Positions 10,001 to 18,739 of a DNA stretch of 21,688 nt are shown in pieces; within the stretch, counting starts at the first letter, position 1, and every line of letters starts with the position of its first letter. Both the position numbers and the translations under genes were made by a program. The DNA lies in contig LSYV01000015.1 in the NCBI GenBank assembly GCA_001584585.1, forward strand, positions 592,270-613,957. Reading direction: 5' to 3'. Under the pieces are notes generated by a model. It ran no database searches, was not told the origin of the DNA, and saw only the letters and a program-made list of their open reading frames with translations. Origin of the DNA: Gonium pectorale (taxonomy: Eukaryota; Chlorophyta; Chlorophyceae; Chlamydomonadales; Volvocaceae).

Positions 10001-10231
10001 GCGGAGGGCAGCCGAGGCGAGGCGGCGTCTTCGGCGGCAGGGGTGGCTGCGGCGGGGGCTGGCGGCGTGACGGGGGGAGAACGGCACGAGGGGACCAGCG
10101 GCGGCAGCGGCGGCGGGCTGGTGCTGCGGGCAGTGGACGTGGGCGCGTACCTGGCGTTCCTGACGGAGGAGGGCCGAGAGCTGCACGGCAAGGTCACTCC
10201 CCACCTCACACCGGGCCTCATGGCCTATTGA
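7025..10231 (+). CDS. QNG1: Queuosine-salvage (Qng1/DUF2419, Q_salvage superfamily) protein
   Basis: Six exons: 7025-7240, 7654-7808, 8205-8295, 8696-8826, 9164-9345 and 9738-10231. All are GT-AG and phase-consistent, giving 422 aa. Exon 5 could instead begin at 9149 with five more residues. Family features: RSCAEVA near the N-terminus; LTLYHLLDFGSGF in exon 2; GPLQPY followed by LTETGQVL; FVEELVDTVPAFRDS (200-214); the Tyr/Lys-Arg-Ala-Gln-type helix seen here as LHRRAQNLAADL (224-235); FPDLDRL (248-254); AVLRSKGALVLSEEL (264-278); a C-terminal Tyr. Qng1 hydrolyses queuosine 5'-monophosphate to release queuine for tRNA modification. The N-terminal half resembles a subfamily I associate with fungi and algae more than human C9orf64, so the substrate is inferred. 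Residues about 310-386 are an Ala/Gly/Glu-rich insertion. The ATG at 7025 fits the family length; an in-frame ATG at 6878 would add 49 residues. Confidence 0.7.
7372..7456 (+). repeat. 17-bp minisatellite x5 in intron 1 of the Qng1-like gene
   Basis: Five perfect head-to-tail copies of GGAGACAGGGCAGGGGC lie within the intron 7241-7653. The sense strand is G-rich with repeated GGG and GGGG runs, so it could form G-quadruplexes in the pre-mRNA. Confidence 0.95.
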
Positions 10232-10533
10232 GCGCGCTGCAACGCTAGCACGGCTGAGCTGCCGATACTGGGGCGCGGCTATGGCGCTACCGGCTTTGGC
10301 CGCAGCGCAATAAGGCTACCCGTAGGCCATGGCTGATAGTCAAACAACAAATCGTGTGGCGGGATTCAGGAAGGCGTAGCGCACGGCGCGTCCTGGCATT
10401 GTATCATGCCTTGCTGATGATGATCCCAGCGACTCCGCCTCCGAAAGCTGTGCATATTATGCCTTTGCGTAGTGCCCAGCGTTAGCCCACGGGGCCCTGC
10501 CCAAAACCTAGCGCACTGATCAGATGCCAAAAC
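10232..10533 (+). other. Downstream region / 3' UTR of the Qng1-like gene
   Basis: About 300 bases between the stop at 10229-10231 and the facing polyadenylation word of the bL21 gene. No TGTAA is present on the + strand between 10232 and 11262, so this gene must use a variant signal or end further on. Nothing else was recognised. Confidence 0.4.
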
Positions 10534-10538
10534 TTACA
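10534..10538 (-). terminator. TGTAA polyadenylation word (- strand) for bL21
   Basis: TTACA on the + strand is the first minus-strand TGTAA after the bL21 stop, giving a 3' UTR of about 730 nt. Confidence 0.55.
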
Positions 10539-10870
10539 AGCTGCAAGTCTAGCCACTTACGTGCGCCATGATCAGCTCACACGGTGGGACCACGCGAGTG
10601 CGTGGCCTTGCCCGCACGCGCTCACGACGCGGGAATACGCTTCCCAACCGCAGTCTGGTAAACCCAAAGAGGCGGCCCGCATGTGTGTCCCAAGCATACA
10701 CCGAACGCATGCACGCTTAACCGGCGCGGCCAGAGCACACACAGACGTCCGGGCACCCGTACAGACCCGGGGGGCCTGGTCGGCCCGCTGCACGCCCCTG
10801 GCAGCCCTCGCAGCACGCCCGAGAGCACACCCCGGCAGCCAACGTACGCGCAGCCTTGCACCCCGTAGCC

Positions 10871-10923
10871 GCCGTGAGGGTGACCCGTTGCGGGGCGCCG
10901 TGAAGGGGTGACCCACTGCGAGG
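10871..10923 (+). repeat. Imperfect tandem duplication of about 26 bp
   Basis: GCCGTGAGGGTGACCCGTTG at 10871 is followed directly by a second copy starting at 10897, with a one-base insertion and a few substitutions (GCCGTGAAGGGGTGACCCAC). It lies in the bL21 3' UTR. Confidence 0.8.
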
Positions 10924-11134
10924 CGTCCTCAATCCCCGACACACCAGCTCAAACTCGCCGGGGGGCCTGGGGACCTGCATTGCCGCGAGACTGCGTCCCC
11001 TAATAGCCCCCTCCCTGCTTCAGTCCTACACCCGCGCAGCGCAGTCGACAGCGCCGACCGTCATGAGCTCCGGTCGCTGCATGAAACAAAAACGCAACCG
11101 CTTCGCCCAAACTGCGCCCAACAGCTCCCGAATT

Positions 11135-11160
11135 AGCGCCGCACAGCGCCGCACAGCGCC
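11135..11160 (+). repeat. 10-bp tandem repeat AGCGCCGCAC x2.6
   Basis: Two full copies and a partial third of AGCGCCGCAC lie in the bL21 3' UTR. Confidence 0.85.
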
Positions 11161-11262
11161 TCGGCACTGCTCCTGGCCGGACAGACCATTCATTGCTGTC
11201 GGCGCTCTCCAGCCTCAAGTCAGAGCCGCTATTCCCGCCCTGCTCCACATGTTTCCAAATGC

Positions 11263-11802
11263 TTAGTTGGCCTCAATCTTGGTGACCATGAACTTGGACA
11301 GGTCCTGGCGGTGGCCCTGCTTGCGCCGGTAGTGCTTCTTGGGGCGCATCTTGTAAACAATGACCTTTGGCCCGCGCAGCTCCTCAATAATCTCAGCCTC
11401 CACAGCCACGTTGCTGAGGTAGGGCTTGCCCACGGTCAGCTTGCCGTCGTGCTTAAGGGCAAGCACGCGGCCGAACTGAATCTTGGAGCCCACGTCCGCC
11501 TTGAGCCGGTTGCAAGTGTACCACTTGCCGGGCTCAACAAACATCTGGGTCCCGCCAACCTCCACAACGGCGTAGGTCGCCGGGGGCGCGACGCTCAGCG
11601 GCGAGGGGTGGAGCTTGGCCTCCGCCGGAGCAGCCTCCACGGCAGCCGCCTGGCAAACAATCTGCTGGCTCTGACGGCTGACGCTGGAAGAGGACAGGGC
11701 AACGCGGGGCTTGGCCGCCACGCTAACGCGGCTGGTGAAAGGGACAGGCCTAGCGGTAGAGGCGACGCCCGCCTTGCGGGTCAGCATGTTGGCCAGGGCC
11801 AT
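11263..11802 (-). CDS. PRPL21: Plastid 50S ribosomal protein bL21, nucleus-encoded precursor
   Basis: An intronless ORF of 179 aa, starting ATG at 11802 and ending TAA at 11265-11263. Residues 1 to about 50 are rich in Ser, Ala, Val and Arg and almost free of acidic residues, which is typical of a chloroplast transit peptide. A likely cleavage region is near VCQAAA (49-54). The mature part starts as a bL21 domain at [19 protein letters not shown] (77-95). It continues through [14 protein letters not shown] (107-120) and carries the bL21 signature with [20 protein letters not shown] (151-170). bL21 binds 23S rRNA in the large subunit of the plastid ribosome. It is the only gene in the window without introns, as is common for highly expressed algal genes. 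It is transcribed away from the acyltransferase gene. Confidence 0.96.
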   Translation of the reverse strand: MALANMLTRKAGVASTARPVPFTSRVSVAAKPRVALSSSSVSRQSQQIVCQAAAVEAAPAEAKLHPSPLSVAPPATYAVVEVGGTQMFVEPGKWYTCNRLKADVGSKIQFGRVLALKHDGKLTVGKPYLSNVAVEAEIIEELRGPKVIVYKMRPKKHYRRKQGHRQDLSKFMVTKIEAN

Positions 11803-12207
11803 TTGTCACGGTGTGCAGCTGGGAACAGGCACAGACGGGAAAGCAGGGCAAACACAAATGGCCGTCTTGCCGTACGCCGCGCGCCGAGTGGCTTTCGGCC
11901 GCTCTGATCCCCGCCCTGCATACACAATACGCATCGTTGAGCAAAATCGCACTGGAACTGACCGCACCATACGCAAGACCGTGCGCACCCGAGCGTAAAC
12001 CCACCCCGACATTCATAGCGTGCATAGCTTCGCGCAATTCCTTACCTGATCGGTCCACCAAGGCGCCGGACCAGTCGGTAGGACACGTAGTTCCTTTCAT
12101 AAACAGTTGCCGCGACGCAATCGCGCGCGTAACTCAACGGGGCAACGCCCTTCGGCCCCTGCGCACGCCGCCGGACGCCCGGCGCTGATCTCCTCGACCT
12201 GGTAGCC
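11803..12207. promoter_or_regulatory. Shared divergent promoter region of bL21 and DGAT2 genes
   Basis: The two start codons lie 405 bp apart and face outward, so both promoters and 5' UTRs sit here. I see no clear TATA box. No tRNA or extra ORF with protein-like character was found. Confidence 0.6.
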
Positions 12208-15200
12208 ATGCCCTCGGACGCCAAGGCGAACGGGGCGGCCCCTGCCCCACGTATCTCAACCATCACCCTCAAGCCTGGCGAGGACCCCCCTGTGGGCGTT
12301 CGCGTGTACTCCGATGGTGAGCTCGTTTGAGCGCTGCGACGCCAACTCCAGCCGCGCTGCATGGGGAAGGGGCGGTGTTGTTGCGGCTTCCGCCACGACC
12401 AGTAGCGGTACAGCCGTAGTGTACCGCACGCCAGACGGGAGGGGGGGGTTCCTGGGCCGGGGCTGCGAAAGCGTGGCCACACCGCACAGGATGGGGCTTG
12501 CAGCCGCACGCAGGTTCGGATCCCTGACGCCCTGTGGGCTGCAGAACACACACTGTCTCAGACGCTGGGCGGCCGCCAGGTTTTGCGTGGCGGCTGCTGG
12601 CGCAGTAAGGAAAGTCCGCGCTGTAACACCGTTGGCGCAGCCTTCCTCGCCTCGTTGACTGAGCCATGCAAAGCCTGCTTTGAGGCTCCCAACCGCGGCT
12701 CCCCTCTCTCAGTTCTGAGCCCCCTCCCTACCCGCTCCCCATGCATCTCCGTGCTGGCCCCGCCGCCTGCGCTCCCACCTCCCCTCGCATTCGCGCTTGG
12801 TTCACCCCCCCTTCCTTCCCCTACCTTCCTTCCCTGCCCTCCCCCCATCCCTGTCCTCACCACCGTTCGCACAAGGTATCAAACCCGACCAGAAGCAGAA
12901 CATCTTCGTGACCCTCCTCGCGGGCGTCACCCTCTCCCTCTACGTCGGCTTCATGAACTACTTCGCGGCCCTAGTACTGCTGTCCTTCTTCTGGCGGCCC
13001 GCACTGTACCTGGTGCTGGCGCTGCTGGCCACGCTGGCGCTGCCCGCCAAGCCCGTGCTGTGGCCCGCCTTCAACCGGATGTGGCTGTTCAAGACGTGGC
13101 GCCACTACTTCCACTACAGGTGGGGTGGGGCGGGGTGGGGGTGGGCGGGGTGGGGGTGCGCGGTACACCCAAGTTCAGCCCAGCCTCGCATCGCGTGTGG
13201 CTCCGCTGCCGACCACAGCCCCCGCTACACGCCGACCGACCGGCCAACGCGCGGCCAGCTCGCGGACTACTGGCGCAACTGGACCTGCTCCTGCCATCGA
13301 CTGTGTCCCCTGCACCTTGCATCCCCCTCCTTCCTTTACGTTCCTTCCCCAGTCCTCCTCCTCGTCGTTACCCCCCTCCCGTTGCCCGTTCCGTATTACC
13401 CCCTCCCGCCTTTACCCCCCACCCCAGCTTTCTGATTGAGGAGGCGCTAGACCCCAACAAGCGGTACATCTTCGTCGAGTGAGTGCCGCCCCAATACGAG
13501 GGGCGCATAATGCTATCAGAGTGACCTTGCGGGAGCCGACTTGCAACGAGGCCCTCCAGTTGGGGGCCGGCCAGAGGTGCCTGCTGGCCGGACGCACCAA
13601 CCCTTGCGGGCGGCGAGGGAGCGGATGGCGCCCGTGCACAGAAGCGGGAGTGCGTCCCAGAGTGCGTCGCAGAGTCATCCTTGCCGTGCAGGGTCGAAGC
13701 CAGCCTCTGGGGGGCGCCTCGCCGGATGCGGGCGAGGCTACGCGGCGCGCGACCACGGGGGTCCCGCCCGACCCCTGGCCTGCTGTGCTCACCTTCCCAT
13801 GCCATCCCTCATAGTCCCCTCTTGCTGCCGCCCTCGCCACCCCAGGTTCCCGCACGGAGCATTCCCCATTGGTGGGTTGAGCGGCGGTGCACGGGCTGGG
13901 TCCAGCTGGGCGATGACGACAGAGCGGCTGATGGCGGCGTTTGGCACGGAGGGGGTTACAGGTGCCCAGGTGCCCAGGACATCAGCTGGGCGAGCTGAAG
14001 CCGCCACTTTCGGGTGGCGGCTCCGCTACTGCCCCTGTCCTCCCTACATTGCCGTACGGCTCATGTACACTCACACTGCCACACATGCGCATGGCCAATC
14101 CCTCCTGTTACCCGCCCTCGCCCCCCCCCTCCCTGCCTCCCTTGCCGCAGCCCCCATCGTGGCTGGCACGTTGATGCAGACTCTGTTTCCGCACATGATG
14201 ATCTACAGCGTGGCCGCCACGGCCGTGTTCTACATTCCCCTGTGGCGCCACTTCATCACGTGAGGGAGGGGGTCGCGGGGGCGGGGCCCGCGGAGCGAGG
14301 GCAGCCCGGGGATGACAACGCAGCCTGAGATTGGCAGCCCTGCGCTGAATTGGTTAGGGCAATATCGAAGGACGTGAGACGTGCCGGCAACACCCCAGTA
14401 GCAGTATCTGCACAGCTGCTCTGTCGGGCCCGCGCCCGCCCATACCTCCCCGTTCGCGCGCTCAGTTCGCTCTTCCAACTTCCCTGCCGCTGCTGGTACC
14501 CATGCCCCCTGAATCGCCCGCCCTGGCCAGGCCTTGCGTTCCTGGACTGACCCCTTGTCCCCGGTCCTTTCCTGTGCTCCCCAGCTGGATCGGCTCGGTT
14601 CCAGCGACCAGCTCCAACTTCAAGCGGCTGCTGCGGAAGGGCTCGGTGGCGGTCGTGGTGGGAGGGATTGCTGAGGTGCGTGGGGTGTGTGTGTATGATG
14701 CAAAAGGCGTGCTTATCGGGCTGCAGCAACACGCGCGGTGCGTGTCTGTGTGTGCTTGGGAGGCAGGGGTCAAGAGGGGCGGCCATGGCGGTCAAACATG
14801 GGTACATGTCAACATGTGTGAAGGCAGAGCAGGATAGGTGGACGGCAGACGGGCCGGCATGATGTGGGCGGCGGTGTTTGGGCTTGGAAAGTGGCGAGCG
14901 CGATGGTGACTGGTTCCGTGCCTCTGTGGCGCTCCCCGACTCCTCTTCGCCGCAACCAGTCACCCATTGATTTCCCTCCTCGTCGCCACGACCCACCCAC
15001 TCCCCGATCCGATTCGATTCCCAATTTCTCGGTCCGCCCCGGCCCTCAGATGTACATGGGCCACCCCCACCGCGAGCGCGTCAAGCTGGTTGGTCGGCGG
15101 GGCTTCGCACGGATCGCCCTGGAGGAGCAGGTGGACGGAATCGTGTGTGTCTACTACTTCGGGCAGAGCCAGGTGGGGCCGGGGTGGGTGGCGCACGGGT

Positions 15201-16114
15201 GCGCACAGGGAGGCTAGGCGCGGGGGCAGAGACAGACGGGGGGTCGGCGGGGAAGGGTCTCTTAACTCGCGGAAACGGACAGCTCCGCCCAACAATGCAA
15301 ACAGGATGTGTGCGCGTGTTGGATTGACTGTTGTGTGGGCTTCGGTAACGGACATAAGGGGTACCCTTAACTTTCAGCAGTATAAGCCCCCGCCTCTCGG
15401 GGTGCTCGCAACCTGCGTCCCCCAGCCGCGGCCCCCCTCTCTCTTCCCACTGTCCCCGACGTCACCAGCTCGCCCGCCTGCCCGCCACACGTCCCGTCCG
15501 CTGTAGGTCCTCTCGTTCGGCCCCGCCTTCCTGGCCGGCGTCTCCCGCCGCCTGCGCACCTCGTTCGGCTACCTGACCGGCTGGATGGGCCTCCCCGTGC
15601 CCAAGCCGCTGCCCGTGTACATGGTCAACAGCAAGCCCATCCCCGTACCCAAGGTGCCGCATGGGCCAGGGGCAGTACGAGTATGGCTGTATGGGGCTGC
15701 ATCATGTTGGGGTGCGGGGTGGGGCGGTCTGGCGCGATGATCTGGGTGTTGCCGCGGAGGCGTCCATGGTGACCAATAAGTCAGCTTCCAGCCCCGTTGG
15801 TTCCTCAGCCGCTGTCCTTCCGTGTACGGGGCCTTTTCAAGAAGGAGAATTCCCCATGTTGCTTTGCTGCCTCGCCCCTTTGGGGCCAAGCGACCGAGAC
15901 AGGGTGGGGGCACCCCAAATGTGTTCAGCTTTCGGCCCCTCCACAACCCCCCCTACCCTGCGTCGCCCCTCCCGTCCAGGTGCCGCGCGACTCGCCCGAC
16001 TTTGACGCCGAGGTGGACAAGCTGCTGGGCGCCACCATCAAGGAGCTGGGGGAGATGTACGACAGGCACAGGGGAGAATACGGGTGGGCGAACCGGCCGC
16101 TGTCCATCGAGTGA
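12208..16114 (+). CDS. DGAT2: Type-2 diacylglycerol O-acyltransferase (DGAT2/DGTT)
   Basis: Nine exons: 12208-12316, 12876-13119, 13428-13478, 13846-13871, 14151-14259, 14585-14675, 15050-15172, 15507-15653 and 15980-16114. All are GT-AG with matching phases, giving 344 aa, the usual DGAT2 size. The enzyme transfers an acyl group from acyl-CoA to diacylglycerol, the last step of triacylglycerol synthesis, at the ER or lipid-droplet membrane. Seen in order: a hydrophobic N-terminal hairpin (about 46-66 and 70-92); KRYIFVE followed by the active-site block FPHG (136-139; HPHG in animals, FPHG in algae and plants); AGTLMQTLFP; VFYIPLWRHF; GSVAVVVGGIAE (PGG.xE-type motif); RRGFARIALEEQ (226-237); VYYFGQSQ; FGPAFLAGVSRRLRTSFG; LPVPKPLPVYMVNSKPIPVPK; and an MYDRHRGEYGW C-terminus. 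Algae carry several DGTT paralogues, and I cannot say which this is. The ATG at 12208 is the first in frame. Confidence 0.95.
13846..13871 (+). other. 26-nt microexon encoding the FPHG active-site motif
   Basis: This is exon 4 of the DGAT2 gene. It is entered at phase 2 and left at phase 1, and codes only for (E)FPHGAFPI plus the first base of the next codon. CCCCAG precedes it, and the 5' splice site GTGGGT follows. The joined protein reads IFVE-FPHGAFPI-APIVAG, exactly as the family requires. Confidence 0.88.
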
Positions 16115-17348
16115 GCGCCGTTAGCTGCTGACTGGCGCCGCTGACGCACCTGGCCGCGGCACCGGGGAACAGCCTCGAGCCCAAAGCAGCGGCGGGGCCT
16201 GCGTGCCCATGCGGGCTCAGCGTCACATGGGTGCGCTGGGGCCGATTGCATGGGGCGCCGCTCAGGGGCCGAGCGCCGCCGCCGTGCCCTGCTGTGTCCG
16301 TTTGCGGCCAGGTTCCGGAGGGTGCCGCTCGTGAGGTGCGCCGTTCGGCTGTCGCGGCATGTTCGGGACGCCTGATTACGGTGTGCCCCGAAATAGGCTT
16401 TGCAGATGTTGATGCGGCCCCGCGGGCAGGAGAGCGTGGTAGGGCGGTGACGTGTACGAGACGCGGTGGAGCGGGGAGGGAGAGGGAGAGATGGGCCGAT
16501 ACGTGGAGATGTTGCCTGTGGTGGTGATGGAGAGCGGCCCCCCCGGATGTGCGGTGTTGGGATGCATCGCAATGTTGCGGGTTCCGAGGAATGTCAACCG
16601 GTCAGGCCCTGGTGGTGTGTATAGAGTGTCAGTGGTGTGAGAGAGCTAACTCATCTGCACATTTTCTTCTATGCCCAGTGCCAGCACCCTGGTGTGTTGT
16701 TTATCGTCGGGTCTGAACGTGAGGTTCCGTTTGCAGCCTTGTGTTTTGCAGCTTGGCCTGTTGAAGAGTGCCCTGAAGAGAATACATCGGCAGGCCGGTT
16801 GCAGTTTTGTACGGAGCGTTGTGCTATTAGGATGCAACATTTGCCCGCGTGTGCCTGGGTGGCATCGCGCGAGTCCGCAGTGTGGCACGGCCCCTGCACG
16901 ACAGAAGCGCCCGATTGGCGCGGCTGCCGCCCGCTTCCGGGGCCGGGGCGCACCCCAAGGGCGGTGGGTTGGGTTTTGGGAAACGTCATGGGACGACAAG
17001 GCATGGCGCATTGGGGTTGTTGAGTCCCGGTTTGGGGTATCGTGGTGCCAAGCCCCCTGGGTGAATCTAGGTTACCCCACGGCTGGACGTGGTAATCCCG
17101 TCCGCTCCTCGGACTGCGTATTCTGAGTTGTGCCCTGCGAGGAAAAGCGAGAGCAGGGCATGCCTTTCTTCATCTTGACAAACAGTTATCTGGTGTACGA
17201 GCCAGACCGATCAGCCGTAAGCGGTGTATACGATGTGCGGTGCGGGCCAGGAGGGATTGCGGTATGGATCGCCGAACTTCGTACGCTAAGGCAGGCGCTT
17301 CAGTCCCCGCCTTGCGGTGAGGTGGCTGGCCTCAGCCTGACACGGACG

Positions 17349-17391
17349 TTACATGTTACATGATGATCCACGTGCACTGATACGCGTTACA
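17349..17391 (-). terminator. Three minus-strand TGTAA polyadenylation words
   Basis: TTACA at 17349-17353, 17356-17360 and 17387-17391 reads as three TGTAA words within 43 nt on the minus strand. These are the first ones downstream of the membrane-protein stop at 18740, implying a 3' UTR of about 1.35-1.4 kb. Confidence 0.45.
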
Positions 17392-17460
17392 TAACGACCG
17401 CAGCCCTCACGGCCTCCGACTTCCGTACCAGGATGGACATACCCAAGGTCGGGGCAGTGC

Positions 17461-17476
17461 GTACGGCGCACCGTAC
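17461..17476. repeat. Inverted repeat GTACGG-N4-CCGTAC
   Basis: Perfect 6-bp arms around the 4-base loop CGCA. It is the first of three palindromes within 116 bp. Confidence 0.85.
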
Positions 17477-17487
17477 CGAGAGACACA

Positions 17488-17501
17488 GTAGGCATGCCTA
17501 C
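17488..17501. repeat. 14-bp perfect palindrome GTAGGCATGCCTAC
   Basis: The sequence equals its own reverse complement over 14 bp. It lies between two other inverted repeats. Confidence 0.9.
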
Positions 17502-17553
17502 AGAAAGGGCACATGGAAGCTCCACCATGGCACACCCCATTCCCATTCCTTCG

Positions 17554-17576
17554 CCAGGCATCCCCACGATGCCTGG
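17554..17576. repeat. Stem-loop CCAGGCATC-N5-GATGCCTGG
   Basis: Perfect 9-bp arms (17554-17562 and 17568-17576) around the loop CCCAC. It would form a stable hairpin in RNA of either strand. Confidence 0.9.
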
Positions 17577-18022
17577 ACATGGGAGGCATGGTCTATTGAT
17601 GCACCTTGCGCCCGCCGAGGGAACCCGTGCCACCTTCAAAGCCATAATAATAAATAATCGGCCATACATGGGAGACGCGCTGTGGCAGGGCAAGAGGCCG
17701 TCGACAGGGCATGCGCATGTTGGCCCATGCGGCCAAGTAGCCACGGCCCCTCTACATACCGGACGACCAGGCGCTGGATTGCTGCCTGGCGCTGGGGATA
17801 AGACAGATAAGGGGGCCAAACTGGCGGCCGGGGGCCAGCGCCCCCGCCCATGTGACGCTTTTGCCACTGCTGCACCCGCGCCCCCTCCGCGCTCGCTGGA
17901 GCCACGTGCCATCGACACGGAGAGCCACCCCTACACTGCAATGCAGCCGCATGATTTTTTTGCAAGGCAATACCCGACAAGAACAGGTGCGCCGTGCCAC
18001 ATTCCGCATGCCGTACCAGTGC

Positions 18023-18027
18023 TGTAA
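18023..18027 (+). terminator. First + strand TGTAA downstream of DGAT2
   Basis: TGTAA at 18023-18027 is the first on the + strand after the DGAT2 stop at 16112-16114, 1.9 kb away. That is long for a 3' UTR, so a variant signal nearer the stop is also possible. Confidence 0.25.
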
Positions 18028-18739
18028 CAAGTACGGCTGATGAATGCGCAATGATCACAACAGTAAAGAAGTTACCCCAAGCGGCGGCGAGTGCCACATG
18101 CCCACAACATACGGCCCCGTGCCACGGGCGGCCGCCCGTGACGGGGTCTCCGGAGCGCGTATCGCAGCGCGCCAGCCCGCATGGCAGTACCTGTCGGCTC
18201 ACTAGGCAGCCCCAAGTCCTTTATGCACCTGTCATCCCACGCCGAACCAGAAGCGGACCCTGGCCCGCAGTCCGCTCACCATCGCCTGCTTGTCCAAACT
18301 CCCCGCAGCCCCGTCCACTCTTACTGCGCTAACAACCGGAATGGTGATGTTCGGCTTACCAACAACCCATACGGTGGCGAATGTTCGCCCCAAAACAATG
18401 GAAGACACGATAGTCGAGCGCGTGCCCAGCGCCGCCGAGTCTGTCCGCGCCACTCGCCCCGGACACATAGGCTTGAGAATGCTTTCCTTTAGCTTGCAGG
18501 CCTTACCACCGTTGATACGGCACTGCATTGGGTGGGTACGGAAGGCGTGGCGGCGCGATGGCGGCAACAGCGGCAGCCTGCGGCCCACCCCATGCAAAGC
18601 GGGGGCCGGCGCCAAATTGCTGCGGGCCTGTTGGAGGTATTGTGTACGGGTACGAGTGCGGATACATCGCACGTTGGGGCGCCGGTGCGGGCGGCTGTGA
18701 TCGCCCCTCAAAATGCCGGCCGGGTGCCGGCGCAGGTAG

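Larger units (their letters stand above)
10520..11262 (-). other. 3' UTR of the plastid bL21 gene
   Basis: About 740 bases between the bL21 stop codon (11263-11265) and the first minus-strand TGTAA. It contains two small imperfect or short direct repeats (10871-10923 and 11135-11160). ORFs across it have no recognisable protein features. Confidence 0.45.
16115..18739. other. Gene-poor region between convergent DGAT2 and membrane-protein genes
   Basis: About 2.6 kb without a supported gene. ORFs on both strands are short and overlapping, with compositions that do not look like protein. It should contain both 3' UTRs. The first + strand TGTAA after the DGAT2 stop is at 18023, and the first minus-strand TGTAA after the 18740 stop is at 17391-17349, so the facing transcripts would overlap if those words are used. 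A cluster of palindromes lies at 17461-17576. Confidence 0.5.

Noticed and set aside
11311..11907. + strand ORF of 198 aa
   Set aside because: It is antisense to the unambiguous bL21 gene.
12583..13482. + strand ORF of 299 aa
   Set aside because: It runs through two DGAT2 introns in mixed frames. Only its last part, 13428-13478, is a real exon.
16637..17126. ORFs on both strands in the convergent region
   Set aside because: Short, mutually overlapping and without recognisable domains. Their composition resembles UTR rather than the Ala/Gly-rich coding style of this genome.
17494..18027. + strand ORF of 177 aa
   Set aside because: It contains the 17554-17576 hairpin, has no family features and faces a minus-strand ORF of similar length (17636-18202).
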